Shown: positions 44,735 through 53,831, numbered from the stretch's first letter. The stretch is 64,000 nt of DNA from Cyclobacteriaceae bacterium (GCA_016787645.1 JAEUUF010000013.1:310001-374000); one strand, 5' to 3'. Translations and numbers: made by a program. The notes: generated by a model not told the origin, from the sequence alone.

Positions 44735-45175
44735 ATGAAACCGGATACCCTCTTTCAAATCTGCAACGCAGCAGCCCCCCTGGGATGGCTGCTGATGGCT
44801 GTGGCACCTCGCTGGAAATGGACACAAAAGCTTGTTCTTTCCGGACTATACCCCCTCCTACTCGGGCTCGTCTACCTGGTCATTATCGTGACCACTTTCG
44901 GAGGCTCCGAAGGGGATTTCAGCTCCCTGGCAGGCGTAACTGCATTGTTCCAGAATCCCTGGGCGCTGACCGCTGGCTGGATACACTACCTGGCCTTCGA
45001 CATGTTCATCGGGGCGTGGGAAGTGTCGGACAGTCAGAAGCATGGCGTTGCACACTGGAAAGTGATCCCGTGTCTTTTCCTGACGTTCCTGTTTGGGCCT
45101 ATCGGTCTGATTAGCTACTTCTTGTTACGATATATTCACACACGGAAATTCTACTTTGGTGAACGGGTGGTTTAA
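44735..45175 (+). CDS. ABA4-like (DUF4281) membrane protein
   Basis: A 146-residue protein with four membrane segments. Family features are ICNAAAPLGWLLMAVAP, NPWALTAGWIHYLAFDMFIGAWEVSDSQ and LTFLFGPIGLISYFLLRY, matching the DUF4281/ABA4 group, which in plants takes part in neoxanthin formation. In bacteria the role is unknown. Its 3' end overlaps the start of the next gene, so translation is probably coupled. Confidence 0.85.
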   Translation: MKPDTLFQICNAAAPLGWLLMAVAPRWKWTQKLVLSGLYPLLLGLVYLVIIVTTFGGSEGDFSSLAGVTALFQNPWALTAGWIHYLAFDMFIGAWEVSDSQKHGVAHWKVIPCLFLTFLFGPIGLISYFLLRYIHTRKFYFGERVV

Positions 45176-45938
45176 GGAGCTCTCGCGACGGGATCGGGCA
45201 CTTTACCGATTCGGTTTGCTCAACCTTGGATTGCTGGTGCTCGCCATGGTCATGTACCTGGTTGATCAAACCGAAGTGATGGGCATCAACGCGTGGATCA
45301 AGCCCATGAAGTTTGCGCTGTCCATTGCTATTTATTCCTGGACGTATGGGTGGCTGCTTGGCTATTGCCAGGATGAAAAAGCCAGGCGACTGATCAGGCT
45401 GGGCCTCATCATTACCATGACGGCCGAGATCGTACTTATCTACCTGCAGGCATTCCGGGGAACCAGCTCCCACTTTAATATTCACACCCCTGTCGATGGT
45501 ATCATTTTCGGCGTGATGGGATTCTTCATCGCCATAAATTCACTGATTAATCTCTACACCATTGTCATTTTCTTTGGCGGCAAGATCCAACTCACCGGGA
45601 CCAGTTTGTGGGCGTGGCGCAGCGGGCTCATTCTTTTCTTCCTCGGTGGTATCTCTGGCGGCTGGATGGTTCAACACCTGGCTCATACCGTAGGTGCGCC
45701 GGATGGTGGACCAGGCCTGCCTTTTCTCAATTGGAGTACGCTAGCCGGGGACATCCGACCCGCACATTTTGTTACCCTCCATGCGCTCCAGTTTATTCCC
45801 CTGGCTGCCTTTGGCCTGGAAAGCATCAATGCTACTACGGCGCGTCGATGGACTCTCGTAGTGATCATCCTTTACACAGTCTTGAGCCTTTATCTGCATC
45901 TGCTGGCCTGGAAGGGTATCCCCGTCATACACGGATAA
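45159..45938 (+). CDS. Polytopic membrane protein of unknown function
   Basis: A 259-residue protein with about seven hydrophobic segments and a conserved-looking loop WIKPMKFALSIAIYSWTYGWLLGYC, followed by FRGTSSHFNIHTPVDGIIF, which appears in other uncharacterised bacterial membrane proteins. The start is GTG 45159 (or TTG 45156), overlapping the upstream DUF4281-type gene by 17-20 bases. Function unknown; context suggests membrane or pigment biology, but weakly. It ends just before a strong bidirectional hairpin. Confidence 0.72.
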   Translation: MNGWFKELSRRDRALYRFGLLNLGLLVLAMVMYLVDQTEVMGINAWIKPMKFALSIAIYSWTYGWLLGYCQDEKARRLIRLGLIITMTAEIVLIYLQAFRGTSSHFNIHTPVDGIIFGVMGFFIAINSLINLYTIVIFFGGKIQLTGTSLWAWRSGLILFFLGGISGGWMVQHLAHTVGAPDGGPGLPFLNWSTLAGDIRPAHFVTLHALQFIPLAAFGLESINATTARRWTLVVIILYTVLSLYLHLLAWKGIPVIHG

Positions 45939-45943
45939 AAGCA

Positions 45944-45981
45944 GAAGGTAGGAGTTGCCCCTGGCCTACTCCTACCTTCTA
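45944..45981. terminator. Bidirectional hairpin between convergent genes
   Basis: A perfect 13-bp stem AGAAGGTAGGAGT / ACTCCTACCTTCT with a 12-base loop lies between the membrane protein gene and the type III glutamine synthetase gene. There is no long T-tract. The right arm continues into a CTTCTAA-type tandem heptad (45975-45994). Confidence 0.7.
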
Positions 45982-45999
45982 ACTTCTAACTTCCGATCC

Positions 46000-48162
46000 C
46001 TACCTTAAAAACAGTATCTCACGGTACTTAACAAGCGGCCAGTCTTCGTCATCCACCAGCAACTCCAGCTTATCTACCGCGTCGCGGATCTTGTCGAAGT
46101 ACTTCTCCTTAACATCGTCGCAATAGGCGAAGGCTCGCTTGTGGGTATCCGTAATCTTGTTGATTCGCTTTCGCTCCTCGATCATCTGGCGCACACCATT
46201 TTTGATGGTGTCAATATGCTCAGAGATCTCCCTGATCGTCTGGATGACGGCCTTATTGTCCACCCCAAGGCTCTTAAGTCCATTGGCATTCTGGATTAGC
46301 TTGTTCTGATAGGCGATCGCTGTCGGGATAATGTGGTTCATGGCAAGGTCGCCCAGGATTCGTGATTCAATCTGGACACGCTTGATATACGCTTCCAGGC
46401 GGATTTCATGCCGGGCCTCCAATTCCTTGTGGGACATCACCCCATGGCGTTCAAACAACCCGATTGACTCCTTGGTAAGGTATGCCTCAATGGCGCGGGG
46501 CATGTTCTTGACGTTGCTCAGTCCACGCTTGGCGGCTTCTTTCACCCAATCGTTGGAATACCCATCACCCTCAAAACGGATGCTGCGGGACTCTTTGATG
46601 TATTTGCGGAGAACATTGGCAATGGCCAGGCGCTTTTCAGTGCCCTTCTCAATGTCCTTGGTAACCACATCGTAGAACTTGTCCAGTTGATCAGCCACAA
46701 TGAGGTTCAATACGGTCATGGCCACGGCGCAATTGTCAGAAGCACCAACCGCACGGAATTCAAACTTGTTACCCGTGAAGGCAAAAGGCGAAGTGCGGTT
46801 TCTGTCTGTGGCGTCGAGAATAATCTCCGGGATCTGGTCGATGCCCAGCTTCATGTACATGTTGTCACCTTTCTCAATCTTCACATTTCCTTTCTTTTCC
46901 ATCTCATCCAGGACGGCCGACATCTGGCTGCCAATGAATGCCGACATGATAGCCGGGGGTGCTTCATTGGCACCCAACCGGAAGTCGTTGGCTTCCGTGG
47001 CTATGCTGGCCCGGAGCAGATCGGAATGCTCGTGCACGGCCTTGATGGTCGTCACAAAGAAGGTGAGAAACAGCAGGTTGTCGCGGGCGCTGCTGGACGG
47101 CGCATAGAGATTAATGCCGGTGTCGGTGATCAGTGACCAGTTGTTGTGCTTTCCGCTGCCGTTGAGACCCGCAAATGGTTTTTCATGGAAGAGCACTTTC
47201 AGGTTGTGCTTCTCGGCCACGCGCTGCATCACATCCATCATGAGCTGGTTGTGGTCATTGGCCACGTTAACCTCTTCAAAGAGGGGCGCCACCTCGAACT
47301 GGCTGGGTGCAACCTCGTTATGGCGTGTGCGCACCGGGATGCCGAGTTTCCAGCTCTCAAATTCAAATTCCTTCATGAAATCGTAGACCCGGGAAGGAAT
47401 GGCACCGAAATAATGATCCTCCATCTGCTGGCCTCGGGCGGGCGCGTGGCCAAAGACGGTGCGGCCCGACATCACCAAATCCGGGCGGGCCATGTACAAG
47501 GCTTTGTCCACCACGAAGTACTCCTGCTCAGGGCCCAGGGACGCCACGACATGCTGAATGTCCTTGTCGAACAGCTGGCACACTTTTGTGGCGGCAAGGT
47601 CGACTGCCTTGAGGGCTTTCAGCAATGGCGACTTATGGTCGAGTGTCTCACCGGTGTAGGAAACGAAGATCGTTGGAATGCAGAGTGTTTTTCCATAGAG
47701 AAACATGGGGGAAGTCGGGTCCCAGGCGGTATAGCCGCGGGCCTCAAACGTGCTCCGTATGCCTCCACTGGGGAAGGAAGAGGCATCGGGCTCCTGCTGA
47801 ACGAGTTCACTCCCCTTGAATTTTTCAAGGCCGCTGAGGGCATCGAAGAACGAATCGTGCTTTTCGGCGGTTCCGCCGGTCATCGGCTGAAACCAGTGGG
47901 TAAAATGAGTGGCGCTCTTGCTCATCGCCCAGGCCTTTGCCGCTGAGGCAACCGCATCGGCAGTTGCCGCGTCGATTTTCTCGTGATTCTTGATCGCAGC
48001 GGTTACTTTCTGAAAGACGGCCGGGGCAAGGGAGGCGCGCATTTGCTCAGCGCCGAAAACGTTCTCCCCGAAGAAGTCGGAGACTTTAGGGCTTGGGCTT
48101 GAGACAGTTACCGCGTTTCGTTCATGTAACTTTCTCAGTGCTTCGATGCGTAAATGTGCCAT
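46000..48162 (-). CDS. glnN: Glutamine synthetase, type III
   Basis: A 720-residue type III glutamine synthetase, which forms glutamine from glutamate and ammonia. It is nearly twice the length of type I. Characteristic parts are the N-terminal GSIII region (FGENVFG, MTGGTAEKHDSF), GPEQEYFVVD, the ATP and metal region FHEKPFAGLNGSGKHNNWSL, and FRAVGASDNCA. ATG 48162 (MAHLRIEALRKLH) is the usual start; upstream codons are in the promoter region. Two dyads and a -7 element precede it. Confidence 0.95.
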   Translation of the reverse strand: MAHLRIEALRKLHERNAVTVSSPSPKVSDFFGENVFGAEQMRASLAPAVFQKVTAAIKNHEKIDAATADAVASAAKAWAMSKSATHFTHWFQPMTGGTAEKHDSFFDALSGLEKFKGSELVQQEPDASSFPSGGIRSTFEARGYTAWDPTSPMFLYGKTLCIPTIFVSYTGETLDHKSPLLKALKAVDLAATKVCQLFDKDIQHVVASLGPEQEYFVVDKALYMARPDLVMSGRTVFGHAPARGQQMEDHYFGAIPSRVYDFMKEFEFESWKLGIPVRTRHNEVAPSQFEVAPLFEEVNVANDHNQLMMDVMQRVAEKHNLKVLFHEKPFAGLNGSGKHNNWSLITDTGINLYAPSSSARDNLLFLTFFVTTIKAVHEHSDLLRASIATEANDFRLGANEAPPAIMSAFIGSQMSAVLDEMEKKGNVKIEKGDNMYMKLGIDQIPEIILDATDRNRTSPFAFTGNKFEFRAVGASDNCAVAMTVLNLIVADQLDKFYDVVTKDIEKGTEKRLAIANVLRKYIKESRSIRFEGDGYSNDWVKEAAKRGLSNVKNMPRAIEAYLTKESIGLFERHGVMSHKELEARHEIRLEAYIKRVQIESRILGDLAMNHIIPTAIAYQNKLIQNANGLKSLGVDNKAVIQTIREISEHIDTIKNGVRQMIEERKRINKITDTHKRAFAYCDDVKEKYFDKIRDAVDKLELLVDDEDWPLVKYREILFLR

Positions 48163-48190
48163 AGTGGTTGTTTTTTGGTCTACGTGGCGC

Positions 48191-48251
48191 CAAAAGTATA
48201 TGATTTTTGGAGACACAGGGTATTTTTTGACCCTACTTTGTAAAAAAAGTA
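48191..48251 (-). promoter_or_regulatory. Type III GS promoter with two dyad symmetries
   Basis: On the minus strand the -7 element TACTTTTG (48191-48198) matches TAnnTTTG. Eighteen bases upstream of it lies AGGGT-N8-ACCCT (48217-48234), and abutting that is TACTTT-N6-AAAGTA (48234-48251). The dyads could bind a nitrogen regulator; none is known to me for this motif. Confidence 0.45.
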
Positions 48252-48294
48252 AACTGATTGAGGAAAAACTGGCCCGGGTTAATTCCGCGCAGCT

Positions 48295-49863
48295 TCAGGG
48301 TTGGTTGATCAGAATCAACGCCGTTGATCCTTCGAACAGGTAGGGCTCCCGGAAGACAACTTTAAAACCTGCCCCAACCAGTTCGGCCTCATAATCTTCC
48401 CGGGAAAGCACCATGACGCGCTTGCCTTCGCAGTAAGCGAGGATGTCCTGGGGAGTCCAATAGGTCAGCAAAGGCCGCTGAAGCGCAAATACGTAGGCTG
48501 GGTTAAAAAAACGATAGCCGATGACTTCACGGCCTGACTCACGCACCAACGGAAGACTCATTTCGACAGGATTGCCTGAGAGGATGCATGGAGCCCCTAC
48601 CGAGAAGAGCAGCACACCAGCCAACCAGAATCCCGCCAACCAGGAGATCAACGCGCGTTCGAGGTTATTTCCTCTCAAATTCCACCAGGCCGCCAAAGCC
48701 CCGAGGCCACAGGGCAAGAACAAGAAGGACAGGTAAGGGAAGTCGCCGATCCAGCGATCATGTTGAATGATGAGCCAGAGTATTGGCACTGTCGCCAGCA
48801 ACACGAGGGAGACTAAAAGTCCACCCAACCGATGCCACAGTGCAGAAAGGAAGGGTTGCCGCAACCACCGGTCGGCCTGGAAACCGATTACGATCGCTCC
48901 AAAAGGCACGGCAGGGATAATATAGTTAGGCAGCAGTGTCTGGGAAATTGAAAAAAAGACGAGGACCACGAGCACGGAAAGGATGGCCAGCAAGATCAGC
49001 GGGCGCGAGGCTCGCTGCTTCCATCCGTGGTAGAGGCCACCCGGTAGTAAAACAGACAAGGGAAGCAAGGAAACCAGGAATAGCAAAACTGCAATCCCCG
49101 GAACATTCCCGTGATCTTCATAGGGTGATAGGAATCGCCCAAGGTTGTGTCCCCAAAGAAACGACTTCACCCACTCGCCGTCTGTTTGGACGGCTACGGC
49201 AATCCACCAAGGTGAGGCAATCAGCAGTAGGATCAATAGTCCCCAAATGGGCTTCACAGAAAGAATGGCACTCCATGTGAAACCTTTTCTGAGTATGAGG
49301 AATGCACCGAGAATCGCAGCACTCAGCACCAACGCCGCCGGCCCTTTGGCCATGAACGCCAGCGACATGGCGATATAGCTCAGGTAGAAATACCGGGAAA
49401 GGTTTGATTCGAGACCATAGGCGAATGACAACCAACAAAGCGTAAGGAAGAAGATGAAGTAGGGATCCGGCACGGCCAAATGAAATTCTCCAACCATGAA
49501 AAGAGAACTCACCATCACTAAGCCTGCAAAGAAAGCCACCCGCTCGCCCTCCATCCGCCTGGTGAAGAAATAAACCGTAGTAACCGTCAATAGACCCATG
49601 ATCACTGAAAAGAATCGTGCCGCAAACGGCGTAATGCCGAATACGGCATAGGACGCCATCATAAAGAAGTAGTGGAGGGGCGGTTTATCCGTTCGGAGCT
49701 GGCCATTGAATGTGGGGATTACCCAATCGCCCCGTTGCATCATCTCCATGGCACATGCAGCGTTCTTGGATTCATCCAGGATGTAAACAGGAAAACCCCA
49801 GAAGTTGGTACCCATGGCCACTATGGCCAGCAGCATGATCCATCTCCATTTTTTGTCCTGCAT
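48295..49863 (-). CDS. ArnT/PMT-like lipid-dependent glycosyltransferase
   Basis: A 522-residue integral membrane glycosyltransferase of the ArnT/PMT (GT83/GT39) type with about 11-12 membrane helices. The N-terminal periplasmic loop has the hallmark acidic motif YILDESKNAACAMEMMQRGDWVIPTFNGQLRTDKPPLHYFFM. It uses a polyprenyl-phosphate sugar to modify lipid A, glycan or protein. It is divergent (32-base gap) from the PAP2, GT2 and flippase-like genes that may make its lipid-linked donor. Confidence 0.9.
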   Translation of the reverse strand: MQDKKWRWIMLLAIVAMGTNFWGFPVYILDESKNAACAMEMMQRGDWVIPTFNGQLRTDKPPLHYFFMMASYAVFGITPFAARFFSVIMGLLTVTTVYFFTRRMEGERVAFFAGLVMVSSLFMVGEFHLAVPDPYFIFFLTLCWLSFAYGLESNLSRYFYLSYIAMSLAFMAKGPAALVLSAAILGAFLILRKGFTWSAILSVKPIWGLLILLLIASPWWIAVAVQTDGEWVKSFLWGHNLGRFLSPYEDHGNVPGIAVLLFLVSLLPLSVLLPGGLYHGWKQRASRPLILLAILSVLVVLVFFSISQTLLPNYIIPAVPFGAIVIGFQADRWLRQPFLSALWHRLGGLLVSLVLLATVPILWLIIQHDRWIGDFPYLSFLFLPCGLGALAAWWNLRGNNLERALISWLAGFWLAGVLLFSVGAPCILSGNPVEMSLPLVRESGREVIGYRFFNPAYVFALQRPLLTYWTPQDILAYCEGKRVMVLSREDYEAELVGAGFKVVFREPYLFEGSTALILINQP

Positions 49864-49880
49864 GCCTTTATCTACTTTTG
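49852..49880 (+). promoter_or_regulatory. Promoter of the PAP2-GT2-flippase operon
   Basis: TTTG (49852-49855) and TACTTTTG (49873-49880) are separated by 17 bases, close to the N19 consensus. It ends 15 bases before ATG 49896 and overlaps the start of the divergent ArnT-like gene. Confidence 0.55.
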
Positions 49881-49895
49881 ATATCCTGAAAATTC

Positions 49896-50519
49896 ATGAA
49901 CCGTTTATTCTGGCTCCAACTCGCTCTTCTTGTGGCTGTGGTTATAACACTTGCCTTCTACCGGGTTTCACCGAATAAAGTAAAGGAACAAAACATTATC
50001 GCGGAACTGCAACTCCACCAAAGCCCGGGTTCCATCCGGTTCTTCCAGGTCGTTTCCAACAGCATTAGTTTTTTCAGTTTAGGCATTCCCGCGGTGTTCC
50101 TCTTTACCGGCCTCGTCAAAAAGAAGAAACTGTGGGTTCGGCAGTCCCTCATTATTCTGCTCAGTATAGCCCTGGGAGGAAGTATCTCCGCCATCCTGAA
50201 GCGAACCATCAAGGAACCCAGGCCCTATGAGGTTGATTCCCGGATCGCCCAACTGAGTGTGGGGGGAAGCAACTCCTTTCCTTCCGGTCATACGGTGGAA
50301 GCCACTGCCGCAGCCATCGGCTTCTCCGCCATCCTGTTCCGGACACCCCTGAGCATCTTCCTGTCAGTGGCCTGGGCATTGACCATCATGTTCTCGCGCA
50401 TCGTGTTGGGCGTGCACAACATCACCGACATTCTTGGCGGAGTAGCCATCGGCTGCATCGGGATGCTGATCATCCATCACCTCTTTCAGCAACGACCCCT
50501 TCCTGAAGAAAATTCATGA
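49896..50519 (+). CDS. PAP2 family phosphatase
   Basis: A 207-residue membrane phosphatase with the three-part PAP2 signature: KRTIKEPRP, SFPSGHT and SRIVLGVHNITD. There are about five to six membrane helices. Possible substrates are undecaprenyl pyrophosphate or a lipid A phosphate. It overlaps the next gene by ATGA, so translation is coupled to the glycosyltransferase, which favours a role in lipid-carrier recycling or lipid modification. Confidence 0.92.
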   Translation: MNRLFWLQLALLVAVVITLAFYRVSPNKVKEQNIIAELQLHQSPGSIRFFQVVSNSISFFSLGIPAVFLFTGLVKKKKLWVRQSLIILLSIALGGSISAILKRTIKEPRPYEVDSRIAQLSVGGSNSFPSGHTVEATAAAIGFSAILFRTPLSIFLSVAWALTIMFSRIVLGVHNITDILGGVAIGCIGMLIIHHLFQQRPLPEENS

Positions 50520-51457
50520 AAGAGCTTTCGATCGTCATCCCGGTGTTTAACGAAGCGGAGAACATCCGCGGGTTGACCGAGAAGCTGCGGGTCTCCCTCG
50601 ATGGGTTCGCCTACGAAATCATTTGGGTGGATGACGGCTCAACCGACAATACGGTTGAGGAAATTCGTACGCATGGTGACGAACGTACTCACTTAATATC
50701 CCTCAGCAGGAATTTCGGGCAGACGGCGGCCCTGGCGGCGGGCATCGATGCAGCCGAGGGAAAATTCCTGGTTACCCTGGATGGAGACCAGCAAAATAAC
50801 CCGGCGGACATACCGCCTTTGGTACAGAAACTCAAGGAAGGTGATTGGGACGTGGTGGCTGGCTACCGGAAGAATCGTCAGGACGGCCTGCTGAGAACCG
50901 TTCCCAGTCGTTTGGCCAACCGCTTGATCCGCAGCATTTCCGGCGTGAGTGTACAGGATTATGGATGTTCCCTGAAAGCATTCAAAACTGAATACGCGAA
51001 GAAATTGGAACTGTACGGAGAGCTCCACCGGTTTATCCCGATCCTGGCCGCGTTTCATGGTGCCAGGATTACCAACATGGAAGTCTCTCATTTTCCTCGC
51101 CGATTCGGCAAGTCGAAGTATGGACTTGGACGGACCTTCAAAGTGCTCAGTGATCTCTTCCTGCTTTTCTTTTTCCAAAAATACCTTCGCCGGCCTATTC
51201 ACTTTTTCGGACCCCTGGGGATAGTTACGCTGCTGGCCGGGTCGGGAATCAGCCTGTACCTGCTGATTGTGAAACTCATGGGCCAGGACATCTGGGGGCG
51301 TCCCCTGATGATTCTTGGCGTCTTGCTTGTGCTGGCGGGTATCCAGTTTCTGACCTTCGGTTTACTGGCTGAATTGATGATGCGCTCATACTACGAATCG
51401 ACACGCAAGAAAATCTATACCATCAAGAGTGAATTCGTTGGACGCCCGAATCCGTAA
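50516..51457 (+). CDS. Glycosyltransferase family 2 (ArnC/DPM-like)
   Basis: A 313-residue enzyme with a GT2 catalytic domain: IVIPVFNEAENIRGL at the N-terminus, VDDGSTDNT, LDGDQQNNP (metal-binding acidic motif) and the acceptor region PRRFGKSKYGLGRT. Two C-terminal membrane helices (about residues 232-255 and 265-290) follow. It resembles enzymes that put a sugar on undecaprenyl or dolichyl phosphate. It is coupled to the PAP2 gene by a 4-base overlap and to the flippase-like gene by a longer one. Confidence 0.93.
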   Translation: MKELSIVIPVFNEAENIRGLTEKLRVSLDGFAYEIIWVDDGSTDNTVEEIRTHGDERTHLISLSRNFGQTAALAAGIDAAEGKFLVTLDGDQQNNPADIPPLVQKLKEGDWDVVAGYRKNRQDGLLRTVPSRLANRLIRSISGVSVQDYGCSLKAFKTEYAKKLELYGELHRFIPILAAFHGARITNMEVSHFPRRFGKSKYGLGRTFKVLSDLFLLFFFQKYLRRPIHFFGPLGIVTLLAGSGISLYLLIVKLMGQDIWGRPLMILGVLLVLAGIQFLTFGLLAELMMRSYYESTRKKIYTIKSEFVGRPNP

Positions 51458-52289
51458 CCTCGGCAAGCTGCTCGCGAAATTGTTGCTCAGCGGAGCGGCT
51501 CTCTACCTGGTCTTTCAGCAAATTGATACGCACCAGCTCCTGGCGCACCTGACCTCAGCCAACCCGCTTTGGTTAATCTCAGCTGTTGTGGCTTACAACG
51601 CGTCCAAGGTACTCAGTTCATTCAGGTTGACGCGGTATCTGCGGGCTAACGATATTCACCTAAGCGAATGGAAGAACTTACGCCTCTACTACACGGGCAT
51701 GTTTTATAATCTATTCCTGGTCGGGGGTATCGGCGGGGACGCCTATAAAATCTGGGTTCTCCGGAAAGACCCTGGCGCTACAGTGAAGAAGTCCTTTCAA
51801 TCGCTCTTCTTCGATCGCCTCAATGGGATGATGAGTCTTGCCATCTTAGGTTTCCTGTTCGGCTGGCTGGCATTTCCGGAAGCCCCTTGGAGAAACCTGA
51901 TGTTGGCGGGTGCGGCTGCTTCCCTGCCTGCGCTGTACGTTATTCACCGATTCCTGGCACCACCATTTTTGTCGGTTTGGCAACCAACCACTGCCTTGTC
52001 CCTGGGCGTTCAGGTATTTCAATTATTGTGTGCCTGGTTGTTGTTGACAAGCATGGGAATCATGGATCACACGGAAGCCTATCTTGCTGTCTTCCTGCTT
52101 TCCTCCCTTGTTTCCATTCTTCCAATCTCCATTGGAGGCATTGGCATCCGTGAACTTGTCTTTCTTACGGCTGCCGGTTTTTCAGGAATCTCCAAAGACG
52201 CGTCGGTAGCTTTTTCCCTGATGTTCTTTGTGGTCACGGCTATCAGCTCACTCCCGGGAGGATTTTTGACCCCCCTCAACAAGAAATGA
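51429..52289 (+). CDS. Lysylphosphatidylglycerol-synthase-TM-like (UPF0104) membrane protein
   Basis: A 286-residue polytopic membrane protein of the LPG-synthase transmembrane/UPF0104 family. It has FYNLFLVGGIGGDAYKIW and SSLVSILPISIGGIGIRELVF, the two family boxes. Members are flippase-like or unknown membrane partners of glycosyltransferases. The start is GTG 51429 (or TTG 51438), overlapping the GT2 gene by 29 bases. Its 3' end overlaps the convergent sterol-desaturase-type gene by 42 bases. Confidence 0.85.
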   Translation: MNSLDARIRNLGKLLAKLLLSGAALYLVFQQIDTHQLLAHLTSANPLWLISAVVAYNASKVLSSFRLTRYLRANDIHLSEWKNLRLYYTGMFYNLFLVGGIGGDAYKIWVLRKDPGATVKKSFQSLFFDRLNGMMSLAILGFLFGWLAFPEAPWRNLMLAGAAASLPALYVIHRFLAPPFLSVWQPTTALSLGVQVFQLLCAWLLLTSMGIMDHTEAYLAVFLLSSLVSILPISIGGIGIRELVFLTAAGFSGISKDASVAFSLMFFVVTAISSLPGGFLTPLNKK

Positions 52290-53066
52290 CTCCTGGTTGA
52301 TTCTTCCCTTGAGCTCCTCAAACTGCTTCTCATAATCTTGCCGGATAGTCCCCATCCAACGGTCCCACCAAAGGAAATACAACCCATAATTGCCGGTGAA
52401 ATATTGATGATGCTGGTTATGGTTTACCGAAGTGTTTATCCAGCGCCCGATTGAACTGGCTGCAAATCCCTGGGGATACAGTTCATAACCCAGGTGGCCG
52501 TACACATTATAGATCATCATGATCAGCAAGAACAAGGCAATCGCAATCGGATGGATGGGATATAGGAAGGGCACAATCGCTAAAATTCCGAATTCCACAA
52601 TGGCTTCCAGCGGATGGAACGCCATGGCCGCCCAGGGCGAAGGATTGGTGGAAAGGTGGTGGACTTTATGAAACAACGGAAAGAGCTTCGGGTGATGCAT
52701 GGCCCGATGCGTCCAATAGAAATACGTGTCGTGAACCACCAGCGTAATTCCTACACTAAACAGAAGGTAGCCAACTCCAAATTTGCCGACATCACGGTAT
52801 ACCTGCGTGTATCGCACCAAAGGCCCGAAGAAGAACAAGTAACCAAGGGCTGCGAAAATCACGGTGGTTGATACAGAGTAGAAGAACTCCCTTCGATAAT
52901 CATTCCCAGAAGGGAACCTTAGTTGGATCTTCTTCCAGGACCATTTCTTTCTGCGTATCACGTAGAAAATGCCATAGCCCAGGGAGGCCAGGATAAGGTA
53001 GCGCAGAAAGATTATCAATAAGATACCGAGCCAAGGAGGGCCCGGCAGGCCAAGAAGTTCTCTCAC
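52248..53066 (-). CDS. Fatty acid hydroxylase/sterol desaturase family protein
   Basis: A 272-residue membrane di-iron enzyme. The histidine clusters are complete: HDTYFYWTHRAMHH, HKVHHLST and NHNQHHQYF, with about four membrane helices. Such enzymes hydroxylate or desaturate lipids, sterols, hopanoids or carotenoids. Beta-carotene hydroxylase-like and lipid hydroxylase activities are both possible. It converges with the flippase-like gene (42-base overlap). Confidence 0.92.
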   Translation of the reverse strand: MRELLGLPGPPWLGILLIIFLRYLILASLGYGIFYVIRRKKWSWKKIQLRFPSGNDYRREFFYSVSTTVIFAALGYLFFFGPLVRYTQVYRDVGKFGVGYLLFSVGITLVVHDTYFYWTHRAMHHPKLFPLFHKVHHLSTNPSPWAAMAFHPLEAIVEFGILAIVPFLYPIHPIAIALFLLIMMIYNVYGHLGYELYPQGFAASSIGRWINTSVNHNQHHQYFTGNYGLYFLWWDRWMGTIRQDYEKQFEELKGRINQESFLVEGGQKSSRE

Positions 53067-53144
53067 GAAACGAAGATCGGAAAATGCCTGAACTTTGGAC
53101 CTGGTTGGTCAACTAACCTTTGTTCCCAGGATTGGGCAACCGGG

Positions 53145-53831
53145 TCAATTGGATTTTTTCACGGATCCTCCACTACTGGAGTGGGTGTTCGTGCGGGTGG
53201 GATTGCCCCGGTAGCGCACACTTCCCCCGCTGCTGGCTTCCGCCTCGAGGGACTGTGATACGGATATTTTGATTGCACCCGCGCTGCTGGCAGAGGCATC
53301 AGCGGATTCCACCGGAATTGCGTACGCATCAATTTCACCGGAGCTGCTGGCATCTGCATTGATTGACTTCGCCGTACCTTCGAGGATTACATCGGCGGCG
53401 CTGGAGGCATGAACTTCTACGCGCTCCACTTCAAGCTTCAGCTCAATGTCGGCCGCGCTGGAGGCGTGAATCTCCATGGACTGACCCTTGATGGGCCCAT
53501 CAGAGAACACGTTGGAAGCCGAACTCGCAGTGATACGATCCAGGTTCACATAGGTAACGTATACCTTGACATCGGAGTTGTTACGGAAAAACCCGTTTTC
53601 CCGAAGGTGAATTTTGAGGAATGATCCCGCCACTTCGGTAATCACATTGTTAATATTATCATCGGATACCACTACCCGGACGGATTCCTTGTCGCCTCTC
53701 TTCAGGTAAACATCTATCGCTTCACCTGACTTTACCCCGCTGAATGAACCCACTTCACGGGTTTCCGATTTCTGGGCCATCCCCCACACGGGGAGGACCA
53801 GGAGTAAGAATATCAATGCGTTCCTCTTCAT
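53145..53831 (-). CDS. GIN-domain (DUF2807) exported protein
   Basis: A 228-residue exported protein with a signal peptide (cut near GMAQ) and one GIN/DUF2807 domain. It has the family's repeating beta-helix rungs rich in Ala-Ser-Ser: ITASSASNV, EIHASSAADI, VHASSAADV, NADASSSGEI and DASASSAGAI. These proteins are called head-GIN or putative auto-transporter adhesins; function is not established. ATG 53831 is taken because it starts the signal peptide. Confidence 0.9.
   Translation of the reverse strand: MKRNALIFLLLVLPVWGMAQKSETREVGSFSGVKSGEAIDVYLKRGDKESVRVVVSDDNINNVITEVAGSFLKIHLRENGFFRNNSDVKVYVTYVNLDRITASSASNVFSDGPIKGQSMEIHASSAADIELKLEVERVEVHASSAADVILEGTAKSINADASSSGEIDAYAIPVESADASASSAGAIKISVSQSLEAEASSGGSVRYRGNPTRTNTHSSSGGSVKKSN

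Noticed and set aside
47146..47946. 266-codon plus-strand frame inside the glutamine synthetase gene
   Set aside because: Shadow of the sense strand with no family resemblance.
48228..48239. TGACCCTACTTT upstream of the type III GS gene as a proximal-type box
   Set aside because: The right half-site is lost and the orientation and distance to the -7 element do not fit the common geometry.
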